Under the pieces are notes generated by a model. The model ran no database searches, was not told the origin of the DNA, and worked only from the letters and a program-made list of their open reading frames with translations. Shown in pieces: positions 8,989 through 18,560 of a stretch of 64,000 nucleotides of DNA; positions within the stretch are counted from its first letter, which is position 1, and each line of letters opens with the position of its first letter. Location: the NCBI GenBank assembly GCA_902632305.1, contig CACPCG010000002.1:149774-213773 (forward strand), written 5' to 3'. This DNA is from an uncultured Gammaproteobacteria bacterium. GTDB lineage: Bacteria; Pseudomonadota; Gammaproteobacteria; GCA-002705445; GCA-002716945. Made by a program: the position numbers and the translations under genes.

Positions 8989-9672
8989 ATGATATTAGAT
9001 TCTTCTTATAAAATAGATGAAATATTTTTCAGATGGCTCTATGGGTTCCTTGTAATTTTAGGATTATTTTATCTTTTAATTTATTATGGTCTAATATCAG
9101 AATTAGTTAAAAATGATGCTAGTTACATTTCGTTACTTATTCTAAGTGTGTTCTTGTTGAGCACTGTTGTCCTAGGATATCATGTTTATCTACTTAATAA
9201 TTGTCTAATAAAATTTAGAATATTTTTTAATAATGGTTCTAAAATAGAGGATTATTGTCAATTAAAAAACAATGATTACTATCAATCATGTATAAACGAA
9301 TATATTCTCAATAGTACATCAAATACCAAATCTTTAAGCATGTCACTAGATGATGATTTTGAAATTAAACTCTATAAACATCATAATTTATTCTCTTTAA
9401 TTTCAGATATATTTATAAGACTCGGTCTCGTTGGCACAGTAATTGGTTTTATTATAATGTTACAATCTCTCTCAGACCTAGAGAATTTTGATATAAATTT
9501 AATGCAAAATTTGTTAAAAGATATGAGTCTGGGTATGATGGTTGCGCTGTATACTACTCTTACAGGATTAATTACAGCAATAATCCTAACACTTCAGAAC
9601 AAATATTTAGAGTCTGTATTATTCATTGTTTACTCATCAGTTATTAATCATACTCATCAATTTATCAAATGA
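8989..9672 (+). CDS. MotA/TolQ/ExbB-family proton-channel protein
   Basis: This is a 227-residue inner-membrane protein with four likely membrane segments at about residues 15-36, 46-69, 146-161 and 180-203. The last two carry the MotA/TolQ/ExbB pattern: RLGLVGTVIGFIIML and LGMMVALYTTLTGLITAII, where the conserved Gly-Thr and Thr-Thr residues line the proton path. Such proteins form pentamers around an ExbD/TolR dimer and use the proton motive force for work in the periplasm. The following gene supplies the ExbD-like partner, overlapping by 4 bases. It is not ordinary TolQ or ExbB: the cytoplasmic loop is short and no tolAB-pal or tonB lies nearby. Confidence 0.75.
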   Translation: MILDSSYKIDEIFFRWLYGFLVILGLFYLLIYYGLISELVKNDASYISLLILSVFLLSTVVLGYHVYLLNNCLIKFRIFFNNGSKIEDYCQLKNNDYYQSCINEYILNSTSNTKSLSMSLDDDFEIKLYKHHNLFSLISDIFIRLGLVGTVIGFIIMLQSLSDLENFDINLMQNLLKDMSLGMMVALYTTLTGLITAIILTLQNKYLESVLFIVYSSVINHTHQFIK

Positions 9673-10277
9673 GAAATAGAATAAGCAGAAATCATGTTGA
9701 TCCATTTACTGATTTAATTTTTAATATTTTATTAGGGTTTGTTTTATTATTTTTCATATCTATATTATTCATTAACCCAATAACTAAATTAGGTAATGTT
9801 AATTTGAAAGCTGAATATATTATTACGATCGATTGGCCTGATAACCTTCCTGATGACATAGATCTCTGGGTGAGAGACCCAAATGGCGAGATTGTTTCTT
9901 ACCTCAACAAAGATGCTGGTTGGCTCCATCTTGATAGAGACGATCGTGGCATAATTAATGATAGGGTTAAAATAGGTGATCAGGAATTAGTTTATCCATT
10001 AAACAGAGAGGTTGTAACATTGAGAGGTCTTATACCTGGAGAGTATACAGTAAATGTTTTTTTATATGAGCATGAAAGCAAAAGACCAGTTGATGTTAAA
10101 TTGACAATAGAAAAAGTAAATCCGTCATTAAAACTTGTTTATTTTAATAGCATTTCTCTGCCAAGCAAAGATACAGAAATTACAATAGCAAGGTTCAATC
10201 TCAATCAAAAGGGCAATTACTCCATTCTGCCAAATAGGTTAAGCATTCTAACTCCATATCGACTGGAGAGTTATTGA
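9669..10277 (+). CDS. ExbD/TolR-like protein with unusual periplasmic domain
   Basis: This is a 202-residue protein. The N-terminus (DPFTDLIFNILLGFVLLFFISI) resembles ExbD/TolR: one membrane helix at about residues 16-36 with Asp15 at its cytoplasmic mouth, matching the proton-carrying Asp of ExbD (PFxD). The periplasmic part (45-202) is not the usual short ExbD domain. It contains DDIDLWVRDPNGE (62-74), KDAGWLHLDRDDRG (81-94) and a beta-rich remainder with GLIPGEYTVNVFLYE, which suggests an immunoglobulin-like or jelly-roll fold. It overlaps its TolQ-like partner and the next gene by 4 bases each, indicating tight co-translation. Function is unknown. Confidence 0.65.
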   Translation: MRNRISRNHVDPFTDLIFNILLGFVLLFFISILFINPITKLGNVNLKAEYIITIDWPDNLPDDIDLWVRDPNGEIVSYLNKDAGWLHLDRDDRGIINDRVKIGDQELVYPLNREVVTLRGLIPGEYTVNVFLYEHESKRPVDVKLTIEKVNPSLKLVYFNSISLPSKDTEITIARFNLNQKGNYSILPNRLSILTPYRLESY

Positions 10278-10714
10278 TGATAATTAGTATAATCTCAATT
10301 ATATTTTCAATTGTATTAATTTACGGGGTGTTGATTCATAAATTACTTACGGGTGACTCTCTAAAAAGGCCTGTACTAAGTATAATTTCAATATTATTGT
10401 TATTTGTAACTTTACATATTTTTTATTTCTCTAATTTAGGTTACCCAGTAAAAAGTTCTTTGCCTGATAAATTTAAATTACAGTATTTTGTTAAAGATGA
10501 AGGTAATTTGTACTTAATGGTGGATGGTTTAAATGGTAACCCACCTCGATTACATGTTCTTGACTACAGCGCTAATCTTGAGAAAATCCTAAATGAAGCG
10601 ATTGCAAAACAAAAACAAGGTAAAATAATGATTGGAAAAGTAATTCATGCAAATGAGAATGATTATTATGGGATAATTTTCAACGATTTAGAGAGGAATT
10701 TGCCAAGCAAATAA
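10274..10714 (+). CDS. Small membrane protein of the TolQR-like cluster, unknown function
   Basis: I do not recognise this 146-residue protein. It has two predicted membrane helices (about residues 3-24 and 36-54) and a soluble C-terminal domain (about 62-146; KLQYFVKDEGNLYLMVDG, then NLEKILNEAIAKQKQGKIMIGKVI). With two helices both termini would be cytoplasmic. The 4-base overlap with the ExbD-like gene makes it the third member of a translationally linked unit. It may couple the channel to a cytoplasmic partner; this is conjecture. Confidence 0.6.
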   Translation: MMIISIISIIFSIVLIYGVLIHKLLTGDSLKRPVLSIISILLLFVTLHIFYFSNLGYPVKSSLPDKFKLQYFVKDEGNLYLMVDGLNGNPPRLHVLDYSANLEKILNEAIAKQKQGKIMIGKVIHANENDYYGIIFNDLERNLPSK

Positions 10715-10770
10715 TGATATATTTTTATATTTTCTATGATAGAATATGCTCAACTTGAAAACGGACAGTT

Positions 10771-13368
10771 ATGAATTTTAAAGATTCTCTCACACACAAA
10801 GGTGAGGAAAAGATAATTTTCAACATAAACAATGCAGAAATTTCTCATTTGCCTTATTCCTTGAGAGTATTACTGGAAAATTATATACGTAATACACCTC
10901 AAAACAACATAGACTCTAATGTAATTGACAGATTCTTGCAATGGAATGGAACTGTCGATTCTCAGACCGAACTCACATTTTTCCCAAGTAGAGTAATAAT
11001 GCAAGATTTTACTGGTGTACCAGCTGTTGTTGATCTTGCTTCAATGAGGGATGCCGTAAAAAAGTTAAATGGAGACCCAAGTTTAATTAATCCCCAATGT
11101 CAAACGGATTTAATAATTGATCATTCAGTTATGGTTGACCATTATGGAACTGAAGACTCAAAAGATTTGAACACAAAACTTGAATATCAAAGAAATCTAG
11201 AGAGATATCGTTTGCTTAAATGGGGTCAAGGTGCATTTGAAAACTTAAGAATAGTTCCTCCAAATAACGGAATAATTCACCAAATCAATATCGAGTACAT
11301 ATCAAGAGTCATATTCGAAAAAAAAGAATTAGTTTATCCTGACACAGTAGTAGGAACAGATTCTCACACTACTATGGTAAATGGCTTAGGTGTTCTCGGT
11401 TGGGGAGTAGGCGGTATAGAGGCAGAAGCAGCTATGTTAGGACAACCAATTCCTATGTTACTTCCAGAAGTAATTGGGTTTGAATTATCAGGAAAATTAG
11501 TTGGCTCTACTACAGCTACAGACTTAGTACTAACTATAGTTGAAACTTTACGACAAGCAAATGTCGTAGGAAAATTCGTTGAATTCCATGGCGAGGCTCT
11601 TGACAGATTATCGATTGCAGATAGATGCACAATAGCGAATATGGCTCCAGAGTATGGAGCAACATGCGGCTTCTTTCCTATAGACGAGATGACTCTTGAG
11701 TATTTATCAACAACAGGAAAAGATTTGAACCATGTAACGATGGTAAAAGAATATTCTGATAAAGTTGGTTTGTATCGAAACAACTCCGACGAAATTAAAT
11801 ATACAAAAAATCTAACATTAGATATTTCTGGGATAACAGCATGTGTCTCAGGACCCAAAAGACCAGAGGATAGGGTAGATCTTAGAGATGTTAAAAAAAC
11901 AGTTCAAAATGAAATTAAGAAACTAAAAAAATCAAAAAATACCGATAAAGGTAAATTAAAAGATGGCTCAATAATGATAGCAGCAATTACAAGTTGCACT
12001 AATACTTCTAATCCAAGCGTTATTATAGGTGCTGGCTTGCTAGCGAAAAAAGCAGTAGAGCTCGGTCTATCAGCTAAAAGTTGGGTAAAAACATCCCTAG
12101 CTCCTGGTTCAAGAGTTGTGAAGAATTATTTAGAACAAGCAGGTCTATTGGATTATTTTGATAAATTAGGGTTTAACATAATCGGCTACGGTTGCACAAC
12201 ATGTATCGGGAACTCTGGCCCTCTTGACGATAATTATGTAAGAGATATTAATGATAATGATTTAGTAGTTAGTTCGATATTATCTGGTAATCGAAATTTT
12301 GAGGGTAGAATACACCCTGATATCAAGATGAATTTTCTTGCTTCGCCGATGCTGGTAATTGCTTACTCATTAGTAGGAACGATGGAGTTTGATATTACAA
12401 CTGAGTGCTTAGGTAAGGATTTAGAGGGAAATGATGTGTTTCTTGAGGATATATGGCCATCTATAGAAGAGATAAATAAATTAGTTAATAAAAATATCAC
12501 TAAAGAAATGTTTACAGAGTCTTACAAAGATTTATTTCTAGGTGATTCAAACTGGCAAGATATTGATACTAAAAAATCTGAATACTTTGATTGGGAAGAG
12601 TCATCTACTTACATTCAACCTTCCCCATTTTTTGAATCACTTGATGATGTGGATAATAAATTAAATCAAATTAAGAACGCTTATCCATTACTAGTACTCG
12701 GAGATAGTGTTACCACAGATCATATATCACCAGCAGGATCATTCAAAGAAAGTACGCCAGCAGGCAAATTTTTAGTTTCCAGAGGAACTGATATTCTAGA
12801 TTTTAACTCTTATGGCTCAAGAAGGGGTAATTATCAGATAATGCAAAGAGGAACATTCGCAAACATAAGAATCCAAAACAAATTAGTTCCAGATATTACT
12901 GGTGGATACACGAAACATATTCCATCAAACCAAGAGATGTCTATATTTGATGCATCTCAAAAATATCTAAGTGATAATGACAACCTAATTGTTTTTGCTG
13001 GAAAAAATTATGGCTGTGGTTCTTCTAGGGATTGGGCTGCGAAGGGAACAAAGCTGTTAGGAGTAAAGGCAGTAATTGCAGAGAGTTTTGAGAGAATACA
13101 TAGATCAAATTTAGTTGGAATGGGTGTTCTACCACTACAATTTTTTGATGGTGATAGCTTCGAGTCACTTCAATTAGACCCATATTTAAGTTTTACTATT
13201 GGTCAAATTAAAGAGAACGATAAAGAAACCACTTTATCATATGTAAAGAATCAAGAGACTTTGAGTTTTAAAGTAAAAATTAGAATTGATACTGCAATGG
13301 AGTGGAACTATTTTTTGAATGATGGAATATTGAACTATGTGCTCAAGAATATTGCTAATTCTGCATAG
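10771..13368 (+). CDS. acnA: Aconitate hydratase A
   Basis: This [4Fe-4S] enzyme isomerises citrate and isocitrate in the TCA and glyoxylate cycles. It has 865 residues, close to AcnA/IRP1-type enzymes (about 890). The three cluster cysteines are visible in AAITSCTNTSNPS and IGYGCTTCIGNSGPL. The active-site segments GTDSHTTMVNGLGVLGWGVGG, GDSVTTDHISPAGS and NYGCGSSRDWAAKG are intact. It has its own 56-base upstream spacer and converges with hflD, their 3' ends overlapping by 14 bases. Together with fumC, aceA and icd it covers much of the TCA/glyoxylate route in this window. Confidence 0.97.
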   Translation: MNFKDSLTHKGEEKIIFNINNAEISHLPYSLRVLLENYIRNTPQNNIDSNVIDRFLQWNGTVDSQTELTFFPSRVIMQDFTGVPAVVDLASMRDAVKKLNGDPSLINPQCQTDLIIDHSVMVDHYGTEDSKDLNTKLEYQRNLERYRLLKWGQGAFENLRIVPPNNGIIHQINIEYISRVIFEKKELVYPDTVVGTDSHTTMVNGLGVLGWGVGGIEAEAAMLGQPIPMLLPEVIGFELSGKLVGSTTATDLVLTIVETLRQANVVGKFVEFHGEALDRLSIADRCTIANMAPEYGATCGFFPIDEMTLEYLSTTGKDLNHVTMVKEYSDKVGLYRNNSDEIKYTKNLTLDISGITACVSGPKRPEDRVDLRDVKKTVQNEIKKLKKSKNTDKGKLKDGSIMIAAITSCTNTSNPSVIIGAGLLAKKAVELGLSAKSWVKTSLAPGSRVVKNYLEQAGLLDYFDKLGFNIIGYGCTTCIGNSGPLDDNYVRDINDNDLVVSSILSGNRNFEGRIHPDIKMNFLASPMLVIAYSLVGTMEFDITTECLGKDLEGNDVFLEDIWPSIEEINKLVNKNITKEMFTESYKDLFLGDSNWQDIDTKKSEYFDWEESSTYIQPSPFFESLDDVDNKLNQIKNAYPLLVLGDSVTTDHISPAGSFKESTPAGKFLVSRGTDILDFNSYGSRRGNYQIMQRGTFANIRIQNKLVPDITGGYTKHIPSNQEMSIFDASQKYLSDNDNLIVFAGKNYGCGSSRDWAAKGTKLLGVKAVIAESFERIHRSNLVGMGVLPLQFFDGDSFESLQLDPYLSFTIGQIKENDKETTLSYVKNQETLSFKVKIRIDTAMEWNYFLNDGILNYVLKNIANSA

Positions 13369-13984
13369 TGGCATTTATCTCTTTCAATCTAGAAACATAC
13401 CTACCTTTAAAGATGAAGAGTTTGATATCAGATCCACCAGATTGTTTCCATAAATAAATTGATCTTATCGCAGCCATCAGCGCTGACCTTATCCTTGCAG
13501 CGTTTAGTTCATTTTTTAAAAAAGAATTATCCCCACTAATCACAATCCTAGGGTCTATTTTACTAAATGTGCGTTGATAAATATTACCAATTTCGATAAC
13601 TTTGTCATCAAAAGATGGAAAAATATTTTCTTGATTATTTAGGGAGATGAGTTCATTTTGGAATTTGTTTATTATAGAAGTCTCTTTATCTAATTTCTTT
13701 ATGAGATTTTTTATTGATGAGATATACCTTCTTGTTTCACTACTTCTGGTAAATATATCATCCACGATTTGTTTTTTCATAAATCTTAGACCTGGTTCAA
13801 GTGCTTTCATAGAACCATAAATTTCTTGAGGTGTTTCTGATTCTATATTCATTATAGAGTTAATGAGTGGTGTAAACTCCTCTTCATTATAGCTTCCTTC
13901 CCAGGCAATTCTTGATATTAAATTACATGATTGATAGAGTGCAGCAAGACATAAAATTTGACTATCTAGATTCTTTATAAACAT
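13355..13984 (-). CDS. hflD: High frequency lysogenization protein HflD homologue
   Basis: This 209-residue, mostly helical protein sits directly after mnmA, the conserved mnmA-hflD order. It contains the family features QILCLAALYQSCNLISRIAWEG near the N-terminus, then EIYGSMKALEPGL and LNAARIRSALMAAIRSIYLWKQSGG. HflD is a peripheral membrane protein; in E. coli it affects phage lambda CII, but its cellular role is unclear. An upstream in-frame ATG at 14014 would overlap mnmA by 40 bases. The ATG at 13984 fits homologues (MFIKNLDSQILCLAALYQS) and overlaps by only 10. Confidence 0.88.
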   Translation of the reverse strand: MFIKNLDSQILCLAALYQSCNLISRIAWEGSYNEEEFTPLINSIMNIESETPQEIYGSMKALEPGLRFMKKQIVDDIFTRSSETRRYISSIKNLIKKLDKETSIINKFQNELISLNNQENIFPSFDDKVIEIGNIYQRTFSKIDPRIVISGDNSFLKNELNAARIRSALMAAIRSIYLWKQSGGSDIKLFIFKGRYVSRLKEINATMQN

Positions 13985-15054
13985 TTTTCTTGAATTATAC
14001 CTCCACCTAAACACTCGTTACCTTGATAGATTACAGCACTTTGTCCAAGAGTGACTGCGCGTTCACTTTTAATAAGTTTAATTGTCCATCCATGACTAGT
14101 ATTATAAATTTTTATTGGTATAAGCTTTCCCCCATGTCTAAATCTAGCCATATAGCATGTGGTGCTGACAGGTACAGTTCTAATCCAATTAACAAAATTT
14201 AATTTTACTCTCCCTTGATAGAGTAATTTATCCTCATCTTGAGAAACTTCTAAAATATTTGTCTCGTTGTGTTTTTTTATTACAAACCATGGGTCATTAC
14301 TTGCATCCGCTCTACCACCAATTCCAAGTCCTTTTCGTTGACCAATAGTATAATTGAAAAGGCCTTGATGTTGGCCTATTATTTTCCCACTATCATTGAC
14401 AATGTCGCCAGGAGTATTTTTTATATATTTACTTATAAAGGTTGAGAAGTCTCTTTTCCCTATAAAGCAGATTCCCATACTTTCTTTTTTCTGAGCAACT
14501 TTAATATCGAAGTTCGTAGCTATTCTTTTCACATCATCTTTAGAAACATTCTCGAGGGGGAACATTATATTCTTCATTATGTTTTGACTTAACATGTATA
14601 AAAAATATGTCTGGTCTTTCTTGCAATCTTTTGGCATCTCTAAAGAATAATATTTATCTTTATTTGCAATTTTAGCATAGTGGCCTGTTGCTAATTTGTC
14701 ACAACCTAGATTAATTGCGTGATTATAAAAATGATTAAATTTAATCTCTTGGTTACAATAAATATCTGGATTAGGAGTGATACCATCTTTGAGACCATCT
14801 AGGAATCTTTTAAACACTAAATCCCAATATTGATCTGAGAAATTTACTGTCATTAATTCAATGCCTAACTTGTCTGCTACTCTTTTTGCGTCAGCATAAT
14901 CGTCTTTCACATTACAATTATCCGTATCATCCTCCTCCCAATTCTTCATAAATAGTCCGCGGACGTTATAACCAAATTCTTTGAGCATAACAGCAGAAAT
15001 AGAGGAATCGACTCCGCCAGACATTGCTACTATGATATTTTTACTATAATTCAT
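13975..15054 (-). CDS. mnmA: tRNA-specific 2-thiouridylase
   Basis: MnmA thiolates U34 of tRNA-Lys, -Glu and -Gln using ATP and a persulfide relayed by the Tus proteins. It has 359 residues, the normal length. The PP-loop (AMSGGVDSSISAVML) is at the N-terminus. The two catalytic cysteines lie in GITPNPDIYCNQEIKF and ESMGICFIGKRDF, and the IGQRKGLGIGG motif is present. It runs divergently from aceA over a 78-base spacer. The upstream sulfur carrier TusE has two candidate genes at 21510-22098; no tusBCD genes are in the window. Confidence 0.96.
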   Translation of the reverse strand: MNYSKNIIVAMSGGVDSSISAVMLKEFGYNVRGLFMKNWEEDDTDNCNVKDDYADAKRVADKLGIELMTVNFSDQYWDLVFKRFLDGLKDGITPNPDIYCNQEIKFNHFYNHAINLGCDKLATGHYAKIANKDKYYSLEMPKDCKKDQTYFLYMLSQNIMKNIMFPLENVSKDDVKRIATNFDIKVAQKKESMGICFIGKRDFSTFISKYIKNTPGDIVNDSGKIIGQHQGLFNYTIGQRKGLGIGGRADASNDPWFVIKKHNETNILEVSQDEDKLLYQGRVKLNFVNWIRTVPVSTTCYMARFRHGGKLIPIKIYNTSHGWTIKLIKSERAVTLGQSAVIYQGNECLGGGIIQEKCL

Positions 15055-15079
15055 GATTTGTAATTGTTTAATTTTGCCG

Positions 15080-15109
15080 TTAATAGTATTATCTACGCTA
15101 AATTATAAT
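15080..15109 (+). promoter_or_regulatory. Candidate aceA promoter
   Basis: A perfect -10 hexamer TATAAT at 15104-15109 is preceded, after 18 bases, by TTAATA at 15080-15085 as a partial -35 box. It lies 24 bases upstream of the aceA start, which has a good ribosome binding site (AGAGGT at 15124-15129). The match is by eye only. Confidence 0.5.
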
Positions 15110-15132
15110 ATATCGATGTTCAAGAGGTAACA

Positions 15133-16413
15133 ATGAATAAACTAAGATCTGCAAATGATATCCAAAAAGATTGGGATTCAAACCCAAGATGGAAAAATGT
15201 AAAAAGAGATTACTCTGCTGAAGAAGTAGCCAAATGTAGTGGTAGTGTCAAAATTGAGTATACTTTAGCTAAAAATGGCGCTGAAAAGCTGTGGAAATTA
15301 ATAAACACAGAGGATTTTGTTAACGCTCTTGGCGCATTGACAGGTAACCAAGCGATGCAACAAGCTAAGGCAGGCTTAAAAGCAGTTTATTTGTCAGGTT
15401 GGCAGGTAGCTGGCGATGCTAATACAGGTATGCAAATGTACCCAGATCAGTCTCTATATCCTGTAGATAGTGTACCAAGTGTAGTAAAAAGAATTAATAA
15501 TGCGCTTCGAAGAGCAGATCAATTGAACATTGCTGAAGGAAATGACATAGTTGATTACATGTTACCAATAGTCGCTGATGCTGAAGCAGGATTTGGTGGT
15601 GTATTAAATGCATTTGAATTAATGAAAGCTATGATTGAAGCTGGTGCAGCAGGCGTCCACTTTGAAGATCAATTAGCCTCAGCAAAAAAATGTGGACATA
15701 TGGGAGGAAAAGTTCTTGTACCTACACAAGAGGCAGTTCAAAAGCTTGCTGCCGCTAGATTAGCAGCGGATGTCTCAGAAGTGCCGACAGTTCTTTTAGC
15801 AAGAACAGATGCAGAAGCAGCGAATCTGATTACAAGTGACATCGATCCGAGAGACAAGGAGTTTTGTACTGGTGATAGAACAGCAGAAGGATTTTACAGA
15901 GTAAAAAATGGAATTGATCAGGCTATCTCTCGTGGATTGGCTTACGCACCATACGCAGATCTGGTCTGGTGTGAAACTGGAGTCCCAGACTTATCATTTG
16001 CAAAACAATTTGCTGAAGCTTTGAAAAAAGAACATCCAGAGCAATTACTAGCATATAATTGTTCTCCATCATTTAATTGGAAGAAAAAATTAGATGATTC
16101 TCAAATTGCTAAATTTCAAAGAGAATTAGGAGCTATGGGATATAAATTTCAATTTATTACTCTTGCTGGATTTCATGCTTTAAATCATAGTATGTTTGAA
16201 TTAGCAAAAGGTTATAATGAGAGCCAAATGACCGCTTATGTTAAACTTCAGGAAGCTGAATTCGCATCTGAGAAAGACGGTTACACAGCTACTAAACATC
16301 AGAGAGAGGTTGGTACTGGGTATTTTGATACTGTCACTCAGGTGATTCAAGGTGGCACGTCATCAACCACAGCTCTTACAGGTTCTACAGAAGAAGAGCA
16401 GTTTGAAAAGTAA
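15133..16413 (+). CDS. aceA: Isocitrate lyase
   Basis: This enzyme splits isocitrate to succinate and glyoxylate, the first glyoxylate-shunt step, allowing growth on acetate or fatty acids. It has 426 residues. The catalytic motif KKCGHMGGK is present, as are the magnesium-site segment [10 protein letters not shown] and the C-terminal [13 protein letters not shown]. It lies 28 bases upstream of icd, so the two enzymes competing for isocitrate are adjacent and possibly co-transcribed. Malate synthase is not in the window. E. coli regulates the branch point by phosphorylating Icd; no aceK is seen here. Confidence 0.97.
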   Translation: MNKLRSANDIQKDWDSNPRWKNVKRDYSAEEVAKCSGSVKIEYTLAKNGAEKLWKLINTEDFVNALGALTGNQAMQQAKAGLKAVYLSGWQVAGDANTGMQMYPDQSLYPVDSVPSVVKRINNALRRADQLNIAEGNDIVDYMLPIVADAEAGFGGVLNAFELMKAMIEAGAAGVHFEDQLASAKKCGHMGGKVLVPTQEAVQKLAAARLAADVSEVPTVLLARTDAEAANLITSDIDPRDKEFCTGDRTAEGFYRVKNGIDQAISRGLAYAPYADLVWCETGVPDLSFAKQFAEALKKEHPEQLLAYNCSPSFNWKKKLDDSQIAKFQRELGAMGYKFQFITLAGFHALNHSMFELAKGYNESQMTAYVKLQEAEFASEKDGYTATKHQREVGTGYFDTVTQVIQGGTSSTTALTGSTEEEQFEK

Positions 16414-16441
16414 AATTAATAATATTTTTTACTAAATTGTT

Positions 16442-17761
16442 ATGATTAAATTTAATGAACCAAGCGATGGTCAAATAATATCATTCAAAGATGGTATGAT
16501 TCAAACACCGGATAAGCCTATAGTCCCATATATAATTGGCGATGGCATAGGTATTGACGTCACACCTGTAATGAAGAGAGTTTTAAATTATGCAATTGGA
16601 AAAGCATATGGTGTTTCAAAAGAGATAAAGTGGATGGAAATATATGCAGGTCAGCAAGCAATTGATATTTGTGGTCAACTACTTCCCCAAGAGACAATTG
16701 ACGCTATGAAAAAATATAGAGTCTCCATTAAAGGCCCACTTACTACACCAATTGGAAATGGATTTAAGTCCATTAATGTAAGTATAAGACAAAAGTTAGA
16801 TCTTTTTGCTTGTGTAAGACCAATTAGATATTTTCCAGGAACAAACAGCCCAATGGTCGAATCAAATCTGACAGATATGGTTGTCTTTAGGGAGAATACG
16901 GAAGATTTATATTCTGGTATAGAGTGGGAACCAAATTCAGAAGGCGCGAAAAAAATAATCGAGTTCATAAAAAAGGAACTTGGCGAATCACCATTTCGTT
17001 TTGAAAATGAATGCGGAATTGGAATCAAACCTGTTTCAAGAGAAGGATCTGAAAGATTGATTAACATGGCCATAGAGTTTGCTCTGAATGAAAAAAAAGA
17101 AATTCTTACTATCGTGCATAAGGGAAACATCATGAAATACACTGAGGGTGCATTCAGAGATTGGGCATATGACTTAGTTAAAAACAAATATAATGGAACA
17201 ATAAATGAAAATGGTACCTACTCAATTACTTGCCCTAAATCCGGACATATACTTACAGTAAAAGATTGTATTGCTGACAATTTTTTACAACAAATTATCT
17301 TAGTACCAGAACAACATGAAGTCATAGCGACTCTCAACCTCAATGGTGATTATATTTCTGATGCATTAGCCGCTCAAGTTGGTGGGATAGGTATTGCTCC
17401 TGGTGCTAATATTGGTGATGGTTATGCTGTCTTTGAGGCAACTCATGGATCAGCAGAATCATTTGCTGGGAAAAATAGGGTTAATCCAAGCTCAATAATT
17501 CTGTCTGGAGAGATGATGCTAAGACATATGGGGTGGGATGAAGCTGCAGATTTTGTATTAAAAGGAGTTATCGGCGCAATACAAAAAAAACAGTTAACAT
17601 TTGATTTGGCAAGAGCTAGAGCTGGAAAAAAATTCATTAGACCTAAATCGAAAGAAAAACATACGGCTGAAGAAATTAAACAAGAACTTATGAAGCTTGT
17701 TCCTGGTGCAACATTAGTCAGCACCCAAGGATTTGGTGACGCTGTTATTGATAATATGTAA
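16442..17761 (+). CDS. icd: Isocitrate dehydrogenase
   Basis: This enzyme oxidatively decarboxylates isocitrate to 2-oxoglutarate. At 439 residues it is of the homodimeric E. coli type. Substrate-binding residues are in RENTEDLYSGIEW (the Ser equivalent to E. coli Ser113 is present) and catalytic residues in VHKGNIMKYTEGAFRDW. At the cofactor site the sequence is ATHGSAESFAGKNRVNPSS, where E. coli has ATHGTAPKYAGQDKVNPGS. The lysine and tyrosine that bind the NADP phosphate are thus replaced by Ser and Phe, so cofactor preference should not be assumed. It converges with infA with no gap. Confidence 0.93.
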   Translation: MIKFNEPSDGQIISFKDGMIQTPDKPIVPYIIGDGIGIDVTPVMKRVLNYAIGKAYGVSKEIKWMEIYAGQQAIDICGQLLPQETIDAMKKYRVSIKGPLTTPIGNGFKSINVSIRQKLDLFACVRPIRYFPGTNSPMVESNLTDMVVFRENTEDLYSGIEWEPNSEGAKKIIEFIKKELGESPFRFENECGIGIKPVSREGSERLINMAIEFALNEKKEILTIVHKGNIMKYTEGAFRDWAYDLVKNKYNGTINENGTYSITCPKSGHILTVKDCIADNFLQQIILVPEQHEVIATLNLNGDYISDALAAQVGGIGIAPGANIGDGYAVFEATHGSAESFAGKNRVNPSSIILSGEMMLRHMGWDEAADFVLKGVIGAIQKKQLTFDLARARAGKKFIRPKSKEKHTAEEIKQELMKLVPGATLVSTQGFGDAVIDNM

Positions 17762-17980
17762 CTATTTGTCTCTAAAAATGATTCTACCTTTAGTTAAATC
17801 ATAAGGTGTTAGAGCAACCATCACAGAGTCTCCACGAAGAATCCTAATATAATGTTTTCTTATCTTCCCCGAGATGTGTGCAGTAACAATATGACCATTC
17901 TCCAACTCCACTCTAAACATAGTATTTGGAAGAGTCTCAATCACTTTCCCCGACATCTCTATTTGCTCATCTTTTGACAT
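17762..17980 (-). CDS. infA: Translation initiation factor IF-1
   Basis: IF-1 is a 72-residue OB-fold protein that binds the ribosomal A site during initiation. The sequence is canonical: [19 protein letters not shown], then [21 protein letters not shown] and [14 protein letters not shown] longer open frame extends 27 codons upstream to 18061, but the ATG at 17980 gives the exact family length and start. The stop directly abuts the icd stop on the other strand. The infA and yqiB-like genes are divergent, sharing 57 bases between starts. Confidence 0.96.
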   Translation of the reverse strand: MSKDEQIEMSGKVIETLPNTMFRVELENGHIVTAHISGKIRKHYIRILRGDSVMVALTPYDLTKGRIIFRDK

Positions 17981-18037
17981 AATATTATTTAAATTGTAAA
18001 TTATTACTATTGTAACAAATTTAGACTTAAAATACTT

Positions 18038-18469
18038 ATGGATAAATTGATTAATAACCATGATTTAAGAAGCACCTACAAAGTACTCAATTTTAATCAT
18101 TTGATGCAAATTTATGAGAAAAATTATCATCAGTTCAAAGTTGCACTCTCTTTTATTGGAGATCAAAATAAATCTTCCACAGTTTTTCTTAATAACAATT
18201 CGGTTCAGTACGAGCCAATTTCAATCACTAAGTACACGCATATATTCCGCTTGTATTATAAGTTTAAAGACCACAATCATGCGGTGGGTTCTTATGCGTT
18301 AAAACCACATTTAATATACACTCTTTACACTGATGCAAAACTCTTGGAAGCAAAATCTCTTAGAGAATTTAAAACTTTTGATAGCTCAATAACTGAAAAG
18401 ATTAGTCTAAATCTGAGAGTTTATTATTGGCTTAAGAATATAATTAACAAATCCTATAAATATCAATAG
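18038..18469 (+). CDS. DUF1249 (YqiB-like) protein
   Basis: This 143-residue protein resembles the YqiB/DUF1249 family: an N-terminal [21 protein letters not shown], a central beta-rich part, [21 protein letters not shown] (family pattern MTVRLYHDAxVAEV), and a C-terminal helix [12 protein letters not shown]. No membrane segment or catalytic motif is visible. The family function is unknown. The similarity is recalled by pattern and moderate. It stands alone between infA and iscR. Confidence 0.6.
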   Translation: MDKLINNHDLRSTYKVLNFNHLMQIYEKNYHQFKVALSFIGDQNKSSTVFLNNNSVQYEPISITKYTHIFRLYYKFKDHNHAVGSYALKPHLIYTLYTDAKLLEAKSLREFKTFDSSITEKISLNLRVYYWLKNIINKSYKYQ

Positions 18470-18560
18470 TTTACATGTAAAAAATAATGGATGGTTTATA
18501 TCTATAAGATTTCCTGATAATAAATGTATCTTTTATCCCACACTTGAAATATAGTAAACG

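Noticed and set aside
9669..10714. Assignment of the TolQR-like trio to Zorya or other phage-defence motors
   Set aside because: ZorA has a long cytoplasmic tail and ZorB a peptidoglycan-binding OmpA-like domain; neither is seen, and no helicase or nuclease partner is adjacent.
11364..11858. Open frame of 164 codons on the minus strand within acnA
   Set aside because: Antisense shadow of a conserved gene, with no recognisable domain.
18470..18481. Palindrome TTTACATGTAAA just after the yqiB-like stop, followed by A/T-rich bases, as terminator or operator
   Set aside because: A 12-base AT-rich palindrome with no loop and no T-run is expected by chance in such AT-rich DNA.
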